The notes: generated from the sequence alone by a model not told the origin. A stretch of DNA of 64,000 nucleotides from Alloboseaceae bacterium BT-24-1 (GCA_025846845.1 JAOYTL010000017.1:71781-135780), one strand, 5' to 3'; positions 44,432 to 54,550 are shown, numbered from the stretch's first letter. Numbers and translations: made by a program.

Positions 44432-45931
44432 GTGCCGATGGACAAGCGGGTCGAGACGCCGCCGGCGCAGGCGGCGCTTTCCCATGCCGATATCCGGTCG
44501 ATCCTGATCGGCACCATGCTCGCCATGTTCCTGGCGGCGCTCGACCAGACCATCGTCGCGACTGCGATGCCGACGATCGGCCGCGAGCTTGGCGACGTCG
44601 CGCATCTGCCCTGGGTGGTCACTGCCTATCTGCTCGCCTCGACCGCGGTGACGCCGCTCTACGGCAAGTTCGCCGACATCCACGGGCGGCGCGTCACCAT
44701 GCTCGGCGGCATCGTGATCTTCGTGATCGGATCGGTCGCCTGCGCGCTCGCCTCCTCGCTGTGGCTGCTGGTCGCTGCCCGCTTCGTGCAGGGGCTCGGC
44801 GGCGGCGGCTTGATCGCCATGGCGCAGACCATCGTCGGCGACATGGTCCCGCCCCGGGAGCGCGGCAAGTACCAGGTCTATTTCGCCACCGTCTTCTTCT
44901 CGTCCTCTCTGCTCGGGCCGGTGCTCGGCGGCCTGATCGCCGAGGCGCTGCACTGGTCGGTGATCTTCTGGATCAACCTGCCGCTCGGGCTCGGAGCCTA
45001 CTGGATGACCGACCGGGCGCTGAAGCGCCTGCCGCGGCATGAGCGGCCGCACAAGCTCGACGTGCTCGGAGCGTTCCTGATGACCGGCGCGACGATGACC
45101 CTGCTGCTGGCGCTGTCCTGGGGCGGCACGCATTATCCGTGGGCTTCTGCGCCGATCTTCGGCCTCGTCGCCGGCTCGGCGCTGCTCTGGCTCTGCTTCG
45201 CCTGGCGCCTGCGCAGCGCCGAAGAGCCGCTGATCCCGCTGACGGTCCTGGCCAATCCCGTGGTCCGCAACGGCACCATCGCCGCCGGCTTCGGCATGGG
45301 CACCTTCATCGGGCTCACCATCTACCTGCCGCTCTATTTCGAGACCGTGGCCGGCCTGTCCGCCGCCAATTCCGGCCTCGGGCTGATTCCGTTGAGCTGC
45401 GGAACGGTCCTCGGCGCCACGTCCTCGGGCCGGGCGATGGGTCGCCTGACGCATTACAAGCGCGTCCCGGTCGCAGGTCTCATCGTTGCGCTCGCCGGGA
45501 CGGCAGCGCTGATCGCCTATGGCGACCGGATGCCGCTGCTGGCCTTCGGGCTGGTTCTGGCCTGCATCAGCGTCGGCTTCGGCACGCTTTTGCCGGTCGC
45601 GACGGTCTCGATCCAGAACGCCGTGCCGATGCACCAGCTCGGCACGGCCACCGGTACGGCGAATTTCTTCCGCCAGATCGGCGGCGCACTGATCGTCGCC
45701 ATCTTCGGTGCGATCGTGCTCGGCGGCATGGGCGCGAGCGGTGCCGGCCTCTCGGCCGAGACGCTCAAGGCGGGTGGGGTGGATCGCGAGACGATGGTCC
45801 GTCTTTTTCAGTACGTCTTCGCTGCGACCTTCGCCGGATTCGCCCTGGCGCTTCTCTTCCTGCTACGCATGAAGGAGCTGCCACTGCGCGGCGCGGCGCT
45901 CGCGGCCGCGAAGGACGTGGCCGGCGACTAG
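44432..45931 (+). CDS. DHA2-family MFS drug:H+ antiporter (EmrB/QacA type)
   Basis: A 499-residue transporter with 14 predicted helices, the DHA2 size. Diagnostic segments are LAALDQTIVATAMPTIGREL at helix 1 (motif D1), TPLYGKFADIHGRRVTMLGG (motif A) and GVGGGG-like RFVQGLGGGGLIAMAQ (motif B region). It exports hydrophobic or cationic compounds using the proton gradient. The start is taken as GTG 44432, spaced seven bases from AGGA; ATG 44438 is an alternative. No EmrA-type partner or regulator is adjacent. Confidence 0.92.
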   Translation: MPMDKRVETPPAQAALSHADIRSILIGTMLAMFLAALDQTIVATAMPTIGRELGDVAHLPWVVTAYLLASTAVTPLYGKFADIHGRRVTMLGGIVIFVIGSVACALASSLWLLVAARFVQGLGGGGLIAMAQTIVGDMVPPRERGKYQVYFATVFFSSSLLGPVLGGLIAEALHWSVIFWINLPLGLGAYWMTDRALKRLPRHERPHKLDVLGAFLMTGATMTLLLALSWGGTHYPWASAPIFGLVAGSALLWLCFAWRLRSAEEPLIPLTVLANPVVRNGTIAAGFGMGTFIGLTIYLPLYFETVAGLSAANSGLGLIPLSCGTVLGATSSGRAMGRLTHYKRVPVAGLIVALAGTAALIAYGDRMPLLAFGLVLACISVGFGTLLPVATVSIQNAVPMHQLGTATGTANFFRQIGGALIVAIFGAIVLGGMGASGAGLSAETLKAGGVDRETMVRLFQYVFAATFAGFALALLFLLRMKELPLRGAALAAAKDVAGD

Positions 45932-46016
45932 CGGAACGCGCCGGTTCGTCGCGCGTTTGCCGCAAGCCCGTCACAGAGCGGCGGCAGCTTGAGCTGTCAT
46001 GCCAAAGGAGTGCGCC

Positions 46017-46571
46017 ATGTCCGATCTCGTCGTCATCGTCTATCCGACCGAGGCCAAGGCCGAGGAAATGCGGCAGAAGATCATTGGCCTGCAGAAAGAG
46101 TATCTGATCCAGATCAGCGATGCCGCGATCGCGGTGATGCACGAGGGTGGCAAGATCAAGCTCAACCAGCTGCTCAACACCACGGCGCTTGGCGCTGCCT
46201 CGGGCGGCTTCTGGGGCCTGCTGATCGGCGCGATCTTCCTGATGCCGGTCTTCGGCGCGGCGATCGGCGCCGCCTCCGGCGCGCTCGGCGGGGCGCTCAC
46301 CGATTACGGCGTCAATGACGGCTTCATGAAGGAGCTCGCTGCCAATCTGCAGCCGGGCAATGCCGCGCTCTTCGTGCTGATCCAGAAGATGACCGGCGAC
46401 AAGGTGCTCGAGGCGCTGAAGGGCACCGGCGGTGTCGTGCTGAAGACCTCGCTCGACCATTCGCAGGAGCAGAAGCTGCGCGACGCACTCGCCGGCTCGC
46501 CGGCGGCGCAGCGGCCGGAGCTGGCGCCCGCCTCGACGGAGCCGACGCCGAACCCGATCCCTGGCGTATAA
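46017..46571 (+). CDS. DUF1269 membrane-associated protein
   Basis: A 184-residue member of the DUF1269 family: N-terminal SDLVVIVYPTEAKAEEMRQ, then a central glycine/alanine-rich hydrophobic hairpin (FWGLLIGAIFLMPVFGAAIG and ASGALGGALTDYG), then KMTGDKVLEALKGTGGVVLK. The glycine-zipper-like hydrophobic segment suggests membrane association. Function is unknown; homologues are common in stress-related contexts. AAAGGAGTGCGCC precedes the ATG at 46017. The gene stands alone and is convergent with the next gene. Confidence 0.87.
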   Translation: MSDLVVIVYPTEAKAEEMRQKIIGLQKEYLIQISDAAIAVMHEGGKIKLNQLLNTTALGAASGGFWGLLIGAIFLMPVFGAAIGAASGALGGALTDYGVNDGFMKELAANLQPGNAALFVLIQKMTGDKVLEALKGTGGVVLKTSLDHSQEQKLRDALAGSPAAQRPELAPASTEPTPNPIPGV

Positions 46572-46611
46572 GTGCAGGCATACCCGGATGCTGGTGCCGT
46601 TCTGGCGCCAG

Positions 46612-47205
46612 CTACCGCCGCTTGAAGGCCTGCTTGGCGATGGTGAGCGCGACCCTGCGTCCGGTTTCGGCCGAGCCTTCCATGCTGTGCGCCTTCAGCT
46701 CCACGCCGATGCCGGTCAGCCGTAGTCCGGCGGGGTCGTCGGGCAGGCTCCAGCTCTGCGTGTCCGCATGAAAAGCCAGCGGCAGGTCGAAGCGGCCGCC
46801 GGCGCCCGGCAGGAAGGCGTTGATCTGGCCGACCGTGCCGGCTTTGGTCTGGTCGAGCCTGACGCGATAGAGCGCACGTCGGCCGATCAGATCGAGCTCG
46901 ACGCCGATCACCAGATGCTCCGCGGGATGACGGGTGAAGGCGCTGGTCGAGGAGACGCTGCGGCGGTCGATCGTCGCCTCGGCGGTCAGGCGCACGACGC
47001 CGTTCAGGTCGGTCGACAGATTCTGGCCTGCTCCTGGCGCGCTGGCCTCGGCCTCCGAACCGAGCACGAGCCGGAGCGCCTGGCCGGCGATCGGCTTGCC
47101 GGCCTCGTCGACGAGCTTCAGCGTCAGATTGACCGGCTCGGCGCGCACCTGCTGCGCGGAGAGGGTGAAGATCGAGAGGGCAGCGGCGCTTAGGAGGGCC
47201 TTCAT
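46612..47205 (-). CDS. Hypothetical secreted protein with beta-sandwich-like domain
   Basis: A 197-residue protein with a signal peptide (MKALLSAAALSIFTLSAQQV...RA). The mature part begins EPVNLTLKLVDEAGKPIAGQ, like a carboxypeptidase-regulatory or Ig-like beta-sandwich (GKPIAGxxV motif), and continues GVVRLTAEATIDRRS. I do not recognise a specific family. It lies 19 bases after dapD on the same strand and may be cotranscribed; a role in the envelope is plausible but unproven. Confidence 0.7.
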   Translation of the reverse strand: MKALLSAAALSIFTLSAQQVRAEPVNLTLKLVDEAGKPIAGQALRLVLGSEAEASAPGAGQNLSTDLNGVVRLTAEATIDRRSVSSTSAFTRHPAEHLVIGVELDLIGRRALYRVRLDQTKAGTVGQINAFLPGAGGRFDLPLAFHADTQSWSLPDDPAGLRLTGIGVELKAHSMEGSAETGRRVALTIAKQAFKRR

Positions 47206-47224
47206 GGTCTCCGCCTCGTTGGAT

Positions 47225-48067
<843 letters not shown>

Positions 48068-48219
48068 GGGCTGGCTCCGGCGGTCCTGCAGTGTAGGCGG
48101 GTCTTGCAGTATAGGGCGGAGCGATGGCGGAAGCCCGCGGCGGCGTCAAGGCAAAGCGGGAACGCGAGCGGCGCGGGCATGTTACAATGCGAACAGGCTT
48201 AACGCAGCGGAGCCGAAAG

Positions 48220-48507
48220 ATGACCCGGATACTGATCACACTTGTCACCCTCAGCCTCGCCGGCACGGCGTTCGCCCAGGGGCGGCCGCAATCCCCGGCG
48301 CGCAGCTGCGATGCCAACCGCCAGAGCGTCATCGCCAATGGCGCGATCGTGCTCGGCACCGGCGGCTATACCTATGACCGATTCGTGCGGGATCGCAGCT
48401 TCTGCCAGTTCGATGAAATGGCCGACCCGGCCTGGGTGCCGGCCCGCGACACCCCGCAATGCTTCGTCGGCTACCGCTGCAAGAGCGCTGCGCCCTGGGA
48501 CGATTGA
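48220..48507 (+). CDS. Small secreted cysteine-containing hypothetical protein
   Basis: A 95-residue protein with a signal peptide (MTRILITLVTLSLAGTAFAQ) and four cysteines in the mature part (SCDANRQ, RSFCQFDE, PQCFVGYRCK), enough for two disulfides in the periplasm. The segment GTGGYTYDRFVRDRSFC may be conserved among alphaproteobacteria, but I cannot name a family. It ends seven bases before the convergent recR gene. Confidence 0.7.
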   Translation: MTRILITLVTLSLAGTAFAQGRPQSPARSCDANRQSVIANGAIVLGTGGYTYDRFVRDRSFCQFDEMADPAWVPARDTPQCFVGYRCKSAAPWDD

Positions 48508-48514
48508 GACGGCC

Positions 48515-49120
48515 TTAAAAGCCAGTGCGCTGGCGGATCGCTGCCGCCAGCGTGCCGTCGTCGAGATAGTCGAGCTCGCCGCCAACGGGCACGCCATGGG
48601 CGAGCTTGGTCACCTTGACCTCAAGATGCGTCAGCAGGTCGGTGATGAAATGCGCCGTGGTCTGGCCCTCGACCGTGGCGTTGAGCGCCAGGATGACCTC
48701 CTTCACTGCCGGGTCAGAGGCGCGGGTGACGAGCGCGTCGAGCGAGAGGTTCTCGGGCCGGATGCCGTCGAGCGCCGAGAGCACGCCGCCGAGCACGTGA
48801 TAGCGCCCGCCGACCGCGCCGGAGCGTTCAAGCGCCCAGAGATCGGCGATGTCGGCGACAACGACGATCAGGCTGTCGTCGCGGCGCGGATCGCGACAAA
48901 GCCCACAGGGGTCGCTGGTGTCGACATTGCCGCAGGTCGAGCAGACGACGATGCGCTCGCGCGCCACCGCCATCGCCTCGGCGAGCGGAGCGAGCAGTTG
49001 CTCGCGCTTCTTGACGAGGTGCAGCGCTGCGCGCCTGGCCGAGCGCGGGCCCAGGCCCGGCAGCTTGGCCAGGAGCTGGATCAGGCGCTCGATCTCGGGG
49101 CCGGCGATGGTGCGGGACAT
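48515..49120 (-). CDS. recR: Recombination mediator RecR
   Basis: A 201-residue RecR. The helix-hairpin-helix region LIQLLAKLPGLGPRSARRAA is followed by the C4 zinc finger CSTCGNVDTSDPCGLC and the Toprim domain (LIVVVADIADLWALERSG). RecR works with RecF/RecO to load RecA on gapped DNA. It is third in the usual alphaproteobacterial order dnaX-ybaB-recR on the minus strand. A palindromic repeat occupies the gap to ybaB. Confidence 0.96.
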   Translation of the reverse strand: MSRTIAGPEIERLIQLLAKLPGLGPRSARRAALHLVKKREQLLAPLAEAMAVARERIVVCSTCGNVDTSDPCGLCRDPRRDDSLIVVVADIADLWALERSGAVGGRYHVLGGVLSALDGIRPENLSLDALVTRASDPAVKEVILALNATVEGQTTAHFITDLLTHLEVKVTKLAHGVPVGGELDYLDDGTLAAAIRQRTGF

Positions 49121-49152
49121 CGGCGCAACGTCAATCTTGGCATTCCCGCGTG

Positions 49153-49257
49153 GTCATCCCGGCCGCAGCGAAGCGGAGAGCCGGGAACCATGCCTGAACG
49201 CTGATCGGAAAGGCTCCGGCATGGATCCCGGGTCGAGCTGTGCTCGCCCGGGATGAC
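49153..49257. repeat. Palindromic intergenic repeat between ybaB and recR
   Basis: GTCATCCCGG (49153-49162) and the inverted CCGGGATGAC (49248-49257) bound a 105-base mosaic palindrome, with inner pairs ACCATGCC / GGCATGGAT and a GCGAAGCGGAGAGCCGGGA block. It lies inside the ybaB-recR interval of an otherwise tight operon, so the transcript probably reads through it. Confidence 0.7.
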
Positions 49258-49273
49258 AGCGCGGAGAAGGGCA

Positions 49274-49594
49274 TCAGAACAGCTTCATGCCGGGCGGGAT
49301 CGGCAGGCCGCGGGTGACCTCGGCCATCCGCTCCTGCACCGAGCGCTCCGCCTTGTTGCGGGCGTCGTTGCTGGCGGAGAGGACGAGGTCCTCGAGGATC
49401 TCCTCCTCGCCCTGGACCATCAGGCTCGGGTCGATCTTCACCGATTTCAGCACATTCTTGGCGGTCATCACCACCTTGACCAGGCCGCCGCCGGCCGAGC
49501 CCTCGAATTCGAGCGTCTCGAGCTGGGCCTGCATGTCGGCCATCTTCTTCTGCATGTCCTGCGCCTGCTTCATCAGGCCCATCATGTCGCGCAT
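49274..49594 (-). CDS. YbaB/EbfC nucleoid-associated protein
   Basis: A 106-residue protein: MRDMMGLMKQAQDMQKKMAD forms the N-terminal helix, followed by AQLETLEFEGSAGGGLVKVV and the C-terminal NKAERSVQERMAEVTRGLPI with PPGMKLF. These are the conserved features of YbaB/EbfC, a small dimeric DNA-binding protein almost always encoded between dnaX and recR. The start at 49594 is 19 bases after the dnaX stop. Confidence 0.95.
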   Translation of the reverse strand: MRDMMGLMKQAQDMQKKMADMQAQLETLEFEGSAGGGLVKVVMTAKNVLKSVKIDPSLMVQGEEEILEDLVLSASNDARNKAERSVQERMAEVTRGLPIPPGMKLF

Positions 49595-49613
49595 GGCGGC
49601 GCTCCCTTCGTGT

Positions 49614-51455
49614 TCAATTGTCGGTCCAGAACTCGACGCCGTCGAAATCGGGCTCGCTGTCGTCGAAGAGCGGCTCGGCCTCGGGCAGATCCTCATCGCC
49701 GCCCGCCGCCATGGCCGGCGCCTCGGCTTCCGGCTCGCGCGGATCGCGGACATCGACGATGCGCGCGCCCGGGAAGCGCTCCAGCACCGCGCGCACGGCG
49801 GGGTGGCTGGCGGCATCGTTCTCGCGCTTGTCGCGCGCGGCCATCGCCTGCTCGCGCAGGGTCGCCGTGCCTTCGGCGTTGACGACGGCGACCAGCCAGG
49901 TCTGGCCGGTCCATTCCTTCAGCCGCTTCGACAGATCGTTGGCGAGAAGGCGGTTGCCGCTCTCGGCCAGCGCGAACTCGATCCGGCCCTGCTCGAAGCG
50001 CACCAGCCGGATGTCGCGTTCCAGCGCCAGCTTCATGGTGATGTCACGCTGGCGCGAGGCGAGAGCGACCAGCTCTTCCAGGTTCTGCGGCTGTGGCAAG
50101 GCGCTGGCGCGCGGCTGTGCGACGGGAACGGGATTGGCACTGGCGAGCACCGGGCGGGCCGCGAGCGCGCTCGCGCCGCCGCCGGAGGGCGAGCGCGGGG
50201 CGGGCGAGCCGTTGCCGCCGAGGCTGCCGCCGCCGTCGCGCAGCATCCGGAGCGCCTCGTCCGGCGTCGGCAGGTCGGCGGCATGGGCGAGGCGTACCAG
50301 CGCCATCTCGGCCGCCAGCACCGGCCGGTCGGCCTGGCGCACTTCGCCGATCGCCTTGAGCAGCATCTGCCAGGCCCGCGCCAGCACGCGGATCGACAGG
50401 CGCTGGGCGAAATCGGCGCCACGCACCCGCTCGGCCTGGGAGAGGCTGTTGTCCTTGGCGGCATCCGGCACGAGCTTGAGGCGGGTGACCAGATGGCTGA
50501 ACTCGGCGAGGTCGGAGAGCACGACGGCCGGATCGGCGCCGGCGTCGTACTGCGCCCGTAGCTCGGTCAGCGCCCCGGCGATGTCGCCCTTCATCACGAG
50601 CTCGAACAGGTCGATGACGCGCGCCCGGTCGGAGAGACCGAGCATGGTGCGGACCTCGTCCAGCGTGATCCTGCCGCCGGCATGGGCGATCGCCTGGTCG
50701 AGGATCGAGAGCGAATCGCGTACCGAGCCCTCGGCGGCGCGCGCCACGGCGGCGAGCGCCTCTTCCTCGGCCTCGATGCCCTCGGCCCGGCAGATCCTGT
50801 CGAGGTGCCCGACCAGCAGTGCGGCATCGACGCGGCGCAGGTCGAAGCGCTGGCAGCGCGACAGCACCGTCACCGGCACCTTGCGGATCTCGGTGGTGGC
50901 GAAGATGAACTTGGCGTGCGGGGGCGGCTCCTCCAGCGTCTTCAGGAAGGCGTTGAAGGCGCCTCCCGAGAGCATGTGGACCTCGTCGATGATGTAGACC
51001 TTGTAGCGCGCGCTGGTCGGGGCGTAGCGCACCGCGTCGTTGATCTGGCGGACATTGTCGACGCCGTTGTTCGAGGCGGCGTCGATCTCCATCACATCGA
51101 TATGCCGGCCCTCGACGATGGCCTGGCAATGCACGCCGAACTGCGTGAGGTCGGTGGTCGGGGCGCCGCTGCCGTCGGCATTCTGGTAGTTCAGGGCCCG
51201 CGCCAGGATTCGCGCCGTCGTGGTCTTGCCGACGCCGCGCACGCCGGTGAGCATCCAGGCCTGCGGGATGCGGCCTGCCGCGAAGGCGTTGGTCAGCGTC
51301 CGGACCATGGCGTCCTGGCCGATCAGGTCGCCGAAATGCGCCGGCCGGTATTTGCGCGCCAGCACGCGATAGCCGGTGGGCGCTGCGGCCGGGGCTGGCG
51401 CCGGGGCCATGCCGGGGAAACCCGGCTCGTCGGCAAGGACGGTCTCGTCGGTCAT
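49614..51455 (-). CDS. dnaX: DNA polymerase III subunit gamma/tau
   Basis: A 613-residue clamp-loader ATPase. Walker A GVRGVGKTTTARILARALNY, Walker B VYIIDEVHMLSGGAFNAFLK and the sensor/arginine region ATTEIRKVPVTVLSRCQRFD are clear. The zinc-module cysteines between Walker A and the HIDVMEIDAASNNGVD motif are missing except one (GVHCQAI), which I recall as common in alphaproteobacterial DnaX. The C-terminal part is long and Ala/Pro-rich as expected for tau. I see no obvious slippery-heptamer frameshift signal. Upstream on the same strand lies ffs. Confidence 0.96.
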   Translation of the reverse strand: MTDETVLADEPGFPGMAPAPAPAAAPTGYRVLARKYRPAHFGDLIGQDAMVRTLTNAFAAGRIPQAWMLTGVRGVGKTTTARILARALNYQNADGSGAPTTDLTQFGVHCQAIVEGRHIDVMEIDAASNNGVDNVRQINDAVRYAPTSARYKVYIIDEVHMLSGGAFNAFLKTLEEPPPHAKFIFATTEIRKVPVTVLSRCQRFDLRRVDAALLVGHLDRICRAEGIEAEEEALAAVARAAEGSVRDSLSILDQAIAHAGGRITLDEVRTMLGLSDRARVIDLFELVMKGDIAGALTELRAQYDAGADPAVVLSDLAEFSHLVTRLKLVPDAAKDNSLSQAERVRGADFAQRLSIRVLARAWQMLLKAIGEVRQADRPVLAAEMALVRLAHAADLPTPDEALRMLRDGGGSLGGNGSPAPRSPSGGGASALAARPVLASANPVPVAQPRASALPQPQNLEELVALASRQRDITMKLALERDIRLVRFEQGRIEFALAESGNRLLANDLSKRLKEWTGQTWLVAVVNAEGTATLREQAMAARDKRENDAASHPAVRAVLERFPGARIVDVRDPREPEAEAPAMAAGGDEDLPEAEPLFDDSEPDFDGVEFWTDN

Positions 51456-51580
51456 GTCCCTGCTTTCGCCAATCGCGGCGCGCCGGTCAACGCCGCTCTG
51501 TCATGGGCGGGCGCGAATGCGTCAGGAATATGAGGGAGGGCGGCTCGCGCACATGCGCGAAGATGGACTTGCGCAGAAGT

Positions 51581-51674
51581 AGGAGGTTGGACGAAGACCC
51601 GTTCGGTCTCGTTACGGCTGCTTCCTTCCGGACCTGACCGGGTTGGCGAGTGAGACGTCCCTCGCCAACCTCCC
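51581..51674 (-). ncRNA. ffs: 4.5S / signal recognition particle RNA
   Basis: On the minus strand the sequence contains GGTCAGGTCCGGAAGG (complement of 51624-51639), the nearly invariant domain IV loop bound by Ffh, in a long hairpin. The ends pair perfectly: GGAGGTTGG (51582-51590, plus-strand reading) and CCAACCTCC (51665-51673). Length of about 92-94 nt is right for the small bacterial SRP RNA. It lies upstream of dnaX, a common location. Exact ends are estimated. Confidence 0.93.
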
Positions 51675-51908
51675 GCCGGCTATATCGTTGCTTTGGCGCG
51701 CGAGCGCAAGTCTGCGATGGAAGGCGCCGCTGCGACGGTCCGGCACAGGCGTTTCGGCATTGACTTGGGCAGCCCCATCCGCCATAAGCCCGCCACCTGC
51801 GCTGCCTACCGGGCGGCGCGGACCCTTTTTGCACGACAGGCCCTGCTGGCATCGGCTTTCTTATGAGAGCTACGCTCGCCGCGCCGATCTAGGCCCCGGA
51901 GACGGACC

Positions 51909-52043
51909 GTGAAGAGAACCTATCAACCCAGCAAGCTGGTGCGTAAGCGCCGCCACGGCTACCGCGCCCGTATGGCGACCAAGGGCGGCCAGAAGGTCAT
52001 CGCCGCCCGTCGTGCCCACGGCCGCAAGCGCCTGTCGGCCTGA
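51909..52043 (+). CDS. rpmH: 50S ribosomal protein L34
   Basis: A 44-residue, highly basic protein starting with GTG and reading MKRTYQPSKLVRKRRHGYRA, then RMATKGGQKVIAARRAHGRK. This is the essentially invariant L34 sequence. It is followed 55 bases later by rnpA, the near-universal pairing in bacteria. Confidence 0.97.
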   Translation: MKRTYQPSKLVRKRRHGYRARMATKGGQKVIAARRAHGRKRLSA

Positions 52044-52098
52044 TGAGCTCGAGGCGCGCGTTCAAGGCGCGCCCGTTCCGGAAGACTGGCCAACCGCC

Positions 52099-52482
52099 AT
52101 GCGCCTCGCCCGTCTGACGCAACGCAAGGACTTTCTCGCGGCGGCCGAGCACGGCCGCCGTTTTCGTTCGTTCGCCTTCACCGCGCAGGTCCTCGACAAA
52201 CCGGCCCAGGAAGGCTTGCGCCTCGGGCTGACCGCCTCGCGCAAGACCGGCAACGCCGTGGTGCGCAACCGCATCCGCCGCCGCCTGCGCGCCGCTGCTG
52301 CGCTCGCTCTGGCTGAGCAGACCGGCAAGCCCTGCGATCTCGTGATCGTCGCCCGACCCGAAACCGTGAACGCCGCGTTCAGGGCCATGGTCGATGATAT
52401 CGCGGTCGCACTCGACCGCGCCCGCCCGAGCGGCGGCAAGCGCCGCCCCGACAGGCGCCCTTCTCCACGCCCCGCCTCATAG
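52099..52482 (+). CDS. rnpA: Ribonuclease P protein component
   Basis: A 127-residue basic protein. MRLARLTQRKDFLAAAEHGR is the conserved N-terminus and LRLGLTASRKTGNAVVRNRI followed by RRRLRAAA contains the RNR motif (Arg56-Asn57-Arg58) that contacts pre-tRNA. The protein helps the RNA subunit recognise precursor tRNA. I chose ATG 52099 because longer frames begin over the rpmH end. It lies between rpmH and yidC with no yidD between them. Confidence 0.94.
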   Translation: MRLARLTQRKDFLAAAEHGRRFRSFAFTAQVLDKPAQEGLRLGLTASRKTGNAVVRNRIRRRLRAAAALALAEQTGKPCDLVIVARPETVNAAFRAMVDDIAVALDRARPSGGKRRPDRRPSPRPAS

Positions 52483-52520
52483 ACGCCCGCCAGGGCCGCC
52501 AGCGAGACCGTTTTCAGACG

Positions 52521-54413
52521 ATGATGATGAAAGAAGACAACCGCAACCTGCTGCTGGCGATCACCCTCTCGGTCGTCGTGCTGCTCGGCTGGCAATATTT
52601 CTACGGCGTGCCGCAGGCCGAGAAGCAAAAGCAGATCGCCCAGCAGAACCAGCAGACGCAGAGCCAGCAGGCGACCCAGCCTTCCGGCGCCCCGGCTGCT
52701 CCCGGCACCGCCCCGGCTCCGGGCACGGCACCGACGCAGCCCGGCCAGGCGCCCGTCACGGCCGCGCCGGTCACCGCGACCCGCGAGGCGGCGCTCGCCG
52801 CCGGCCCGCGCCTCAGGATCGATACGCCCAAGATCGCCGGTTCGCTCTCGCTCACCGGCGCGCGCATCGACGACGTCTCGCTCAAGGCCTATCGCGAAAC
52901 GGTCGACCCGAAGAGCCCGATCATCGTGCTGCTTTCGCCGGCCGGCGGACCGAACGCCTATTATTCCGATTTCGGCTGGGTCGCGGGGCCGGGCGCTGCC
53001 GTCCCGCTGCCGAACGCCACGACGGTCTGGACTGCCGACAGCGAGGCCCTGACCTCGGCCAAGCCGGTGACGCTGACCTGGGACAACGGCCAGGGCCTGA
53101 TCTTCAAGCGTACCATCGCGGTCGACGACAACGCGATGTTCTCGATCCGCGACGAGGTCGAGAACAAGGGCGCGAACGCCGTCTCGCTTTACCCCTATGG
53201 CCAGGTCGTGCGCGTCGGCAAGCCGGCGACGCTGGGCTACTACGTGCTGCATGAGGGCATGATCGGCTCGCTCGGCGAGCAGGGCCTGCAGGAATACACC
53301 TACGACGCCGTCGACAAGGAGCCGGCGCTCGGCTCGGCGACGCACGGCAAGGCCTGGAAGGACGTCGTCGGTGGCTTCGTCGGCATCACCGACAAGTACT
53401 GGGCCGCTGCCGCGATCCCGGACCAGGGCAAGAAGTACGAGGGCCGCTACTCCTCGGTGCAGACCGGCTCGGTGCGCACCTATCAGGCCGATTTCCTCGG
53501 CGAAGCCGTCAATGTCGCGCCGGGTGCTTCGGCCAGCGCCTCCTCGCGCCTGTTCGCCGGCGCCAAGGAAGTCTCAGCCATCGACGGCTACGAGAAGAAC
53601 CAGGGCATCAAGCGCTTCGAGCTGATGATCGACTGGGGCTGGTTCTATTTCATCACGAAGCCGATGTTCTACGTGATGGACTGGGTCTACAAGCATGTCG
53701 GCAATTTCGGCATCGCCATCCTGGTCGTGACCGTCCTGTTGAAGTTGCTCTTCTTCCCGCTCGCCAACAAGTCCTACGCCTCGATGGCGAAGATGAAGGC
53801 GGTGCAGCCGGAGATGCTGGCGATCCGCGAGCGCTATGCTGACGACAAGATGAAGCAGCAGCAGGCGCTGATGGAGCTGTACAAGACCCAGAAGATCAAC
53901 CCGCTCGCCGGCTGCTGGCCGGTGCTGGTGCAGATCCCGGTCTTCTTCGCGCTCTACAAGATCCTGTTCATCACCATCGAGATGCGGCACGCGCCGTTCT
54001 ATGGCTGGATCAAGGACCTTGCCGCGCCGGACCCGACCAACCTCTTCAACCTGTTCGGCCTGCTGCCGTTCACGCCGCCCGCCATGCTGCATCTCGGCAT
54101 CTGGCCGATCCTGATGGGCGTGACGATGTTCGTGCAGATGAAGATGAACCCGGAGCCGCCGGATCCGGTCCAGAAGATGATGTTCACCTGGATGCCGGTG
54201 TTCTTCACCTTCCTGCTCGGCTCGTTCCCGGCTGGCTTGGTGATCTACTGGAGCTGGAACAACCTGCTCTCGGTCGCCCAGCAGGGCTACATCATGCGCA
54301 AGCACGGCGTGAAGATCGAGCTCTGGGACAATCTCAAGGGCCTGTTCGGCAAGAAGCCGGCTGCGGCTGGCGCCGTAACCGCGCCCAAGCCGGCGAACAG
54401 CAACAAGAAGTGA
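52521..54413 (+). CDS. yidC: Membrane protein insertase YidC
   Basis: A 630-residue insertase. The N-terminal anchor is NRNLLLAITLSVVVLLGWQY, then a Pro/Ala/Gln-rich linker, a large periplasmic beta domain (about 90-350), and the conserved C-terminal membrane region beginning KRFELMIDWGWFYFITKPMF. The core has GNFGIAILVVTVLLKLLFFP (bearing the conserved hydrophilic-groove Lys) and LAGCWPVLVQIPVFFALYKI. It inserts respiratory and other inner-membrane proteins, alone or with Sec. It is third in the rpmH-rnpA-yidC order and followed by a terminator. Confidence 0.97.
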   Translation: MMMKEDNRNLLLAITLSVVVLLGWQYFYGVPQAEKQKQIAQQNQQTQSQQATQPSGAPAAPGTAPAPGTAPTQPGQAPVTAAPVTATREAALAAGPRLRIDTPKIAGSLSLTGARIDDVSLKAYRETVDPKSPIIVLLSPAGGPNAYYSDFGWVAGPGAAVPLPNATTVWTADSEALTSAKPVTLTWDNGQGLIFKRTIAVDDNAMFSIRDEVENKGANAVSLYPYGQVVRVGKPATLGYYVLHEGMIGSLGEQGLQEYTYDAVDKEPALGSATHGKAWKDVVGGFVGITDKYWAAAAIPDQGKKYEGRYSSVQTGSVRTYQADFLGEAVNVAPGASASASSRLFAGAKEVSAIDGYEKNQGIKRFELMIDWGWFYFITKPMFYVMDWVYKHVGNFGIAILVVTVLLKLLFFPLANKSYASMAKMKAVQPEMLAIRERYADDKMKQQQALMELYKTQKINPLAGCWPVLVQIPVFFALYKILFITIEMRHAPFYGWIKDLAAPDPTNLFNLFGLLPFTPPAMLHLGIWPILMGVTMFVQMKMNPEPPDPVQKMMFTWMPVFFTFLLGSFPAGLVIYWSWNNLLSVAQQGYIMRKHGVKIELWDNLKGLFGKKPAAAGAVTAPKPANSNKK

Positions 54414-54449
54414 CGTGGCGGGGCGAGAGCCCTGACCGTAACGACACGG

Positions 54450-54482
54450 AACGCCGGACGCCCCCAGGGCTCCGGCGTTTTG
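54450..54482 (+). terminator. Rho-independent terminator after yidC
   Basis: AACGCCGGA (54450-54458) pairs with TCCGGCGTT (54471-54479), with a short loop CGCCCCCAGGGC. The right arm runs into TTTTGCGTTT. It lies about 40 bases after the yidC stop and should end the rpmH-rnpA-yidC transcript. Confidence 0.75.
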
Positions 54483-54550
54483 CGTTTGCGCCGGATTTGC
54501 GCGGCTACGAGGCTTGTCCCTGATGATGGCGATGTGCTTAGTGCCGCGCC

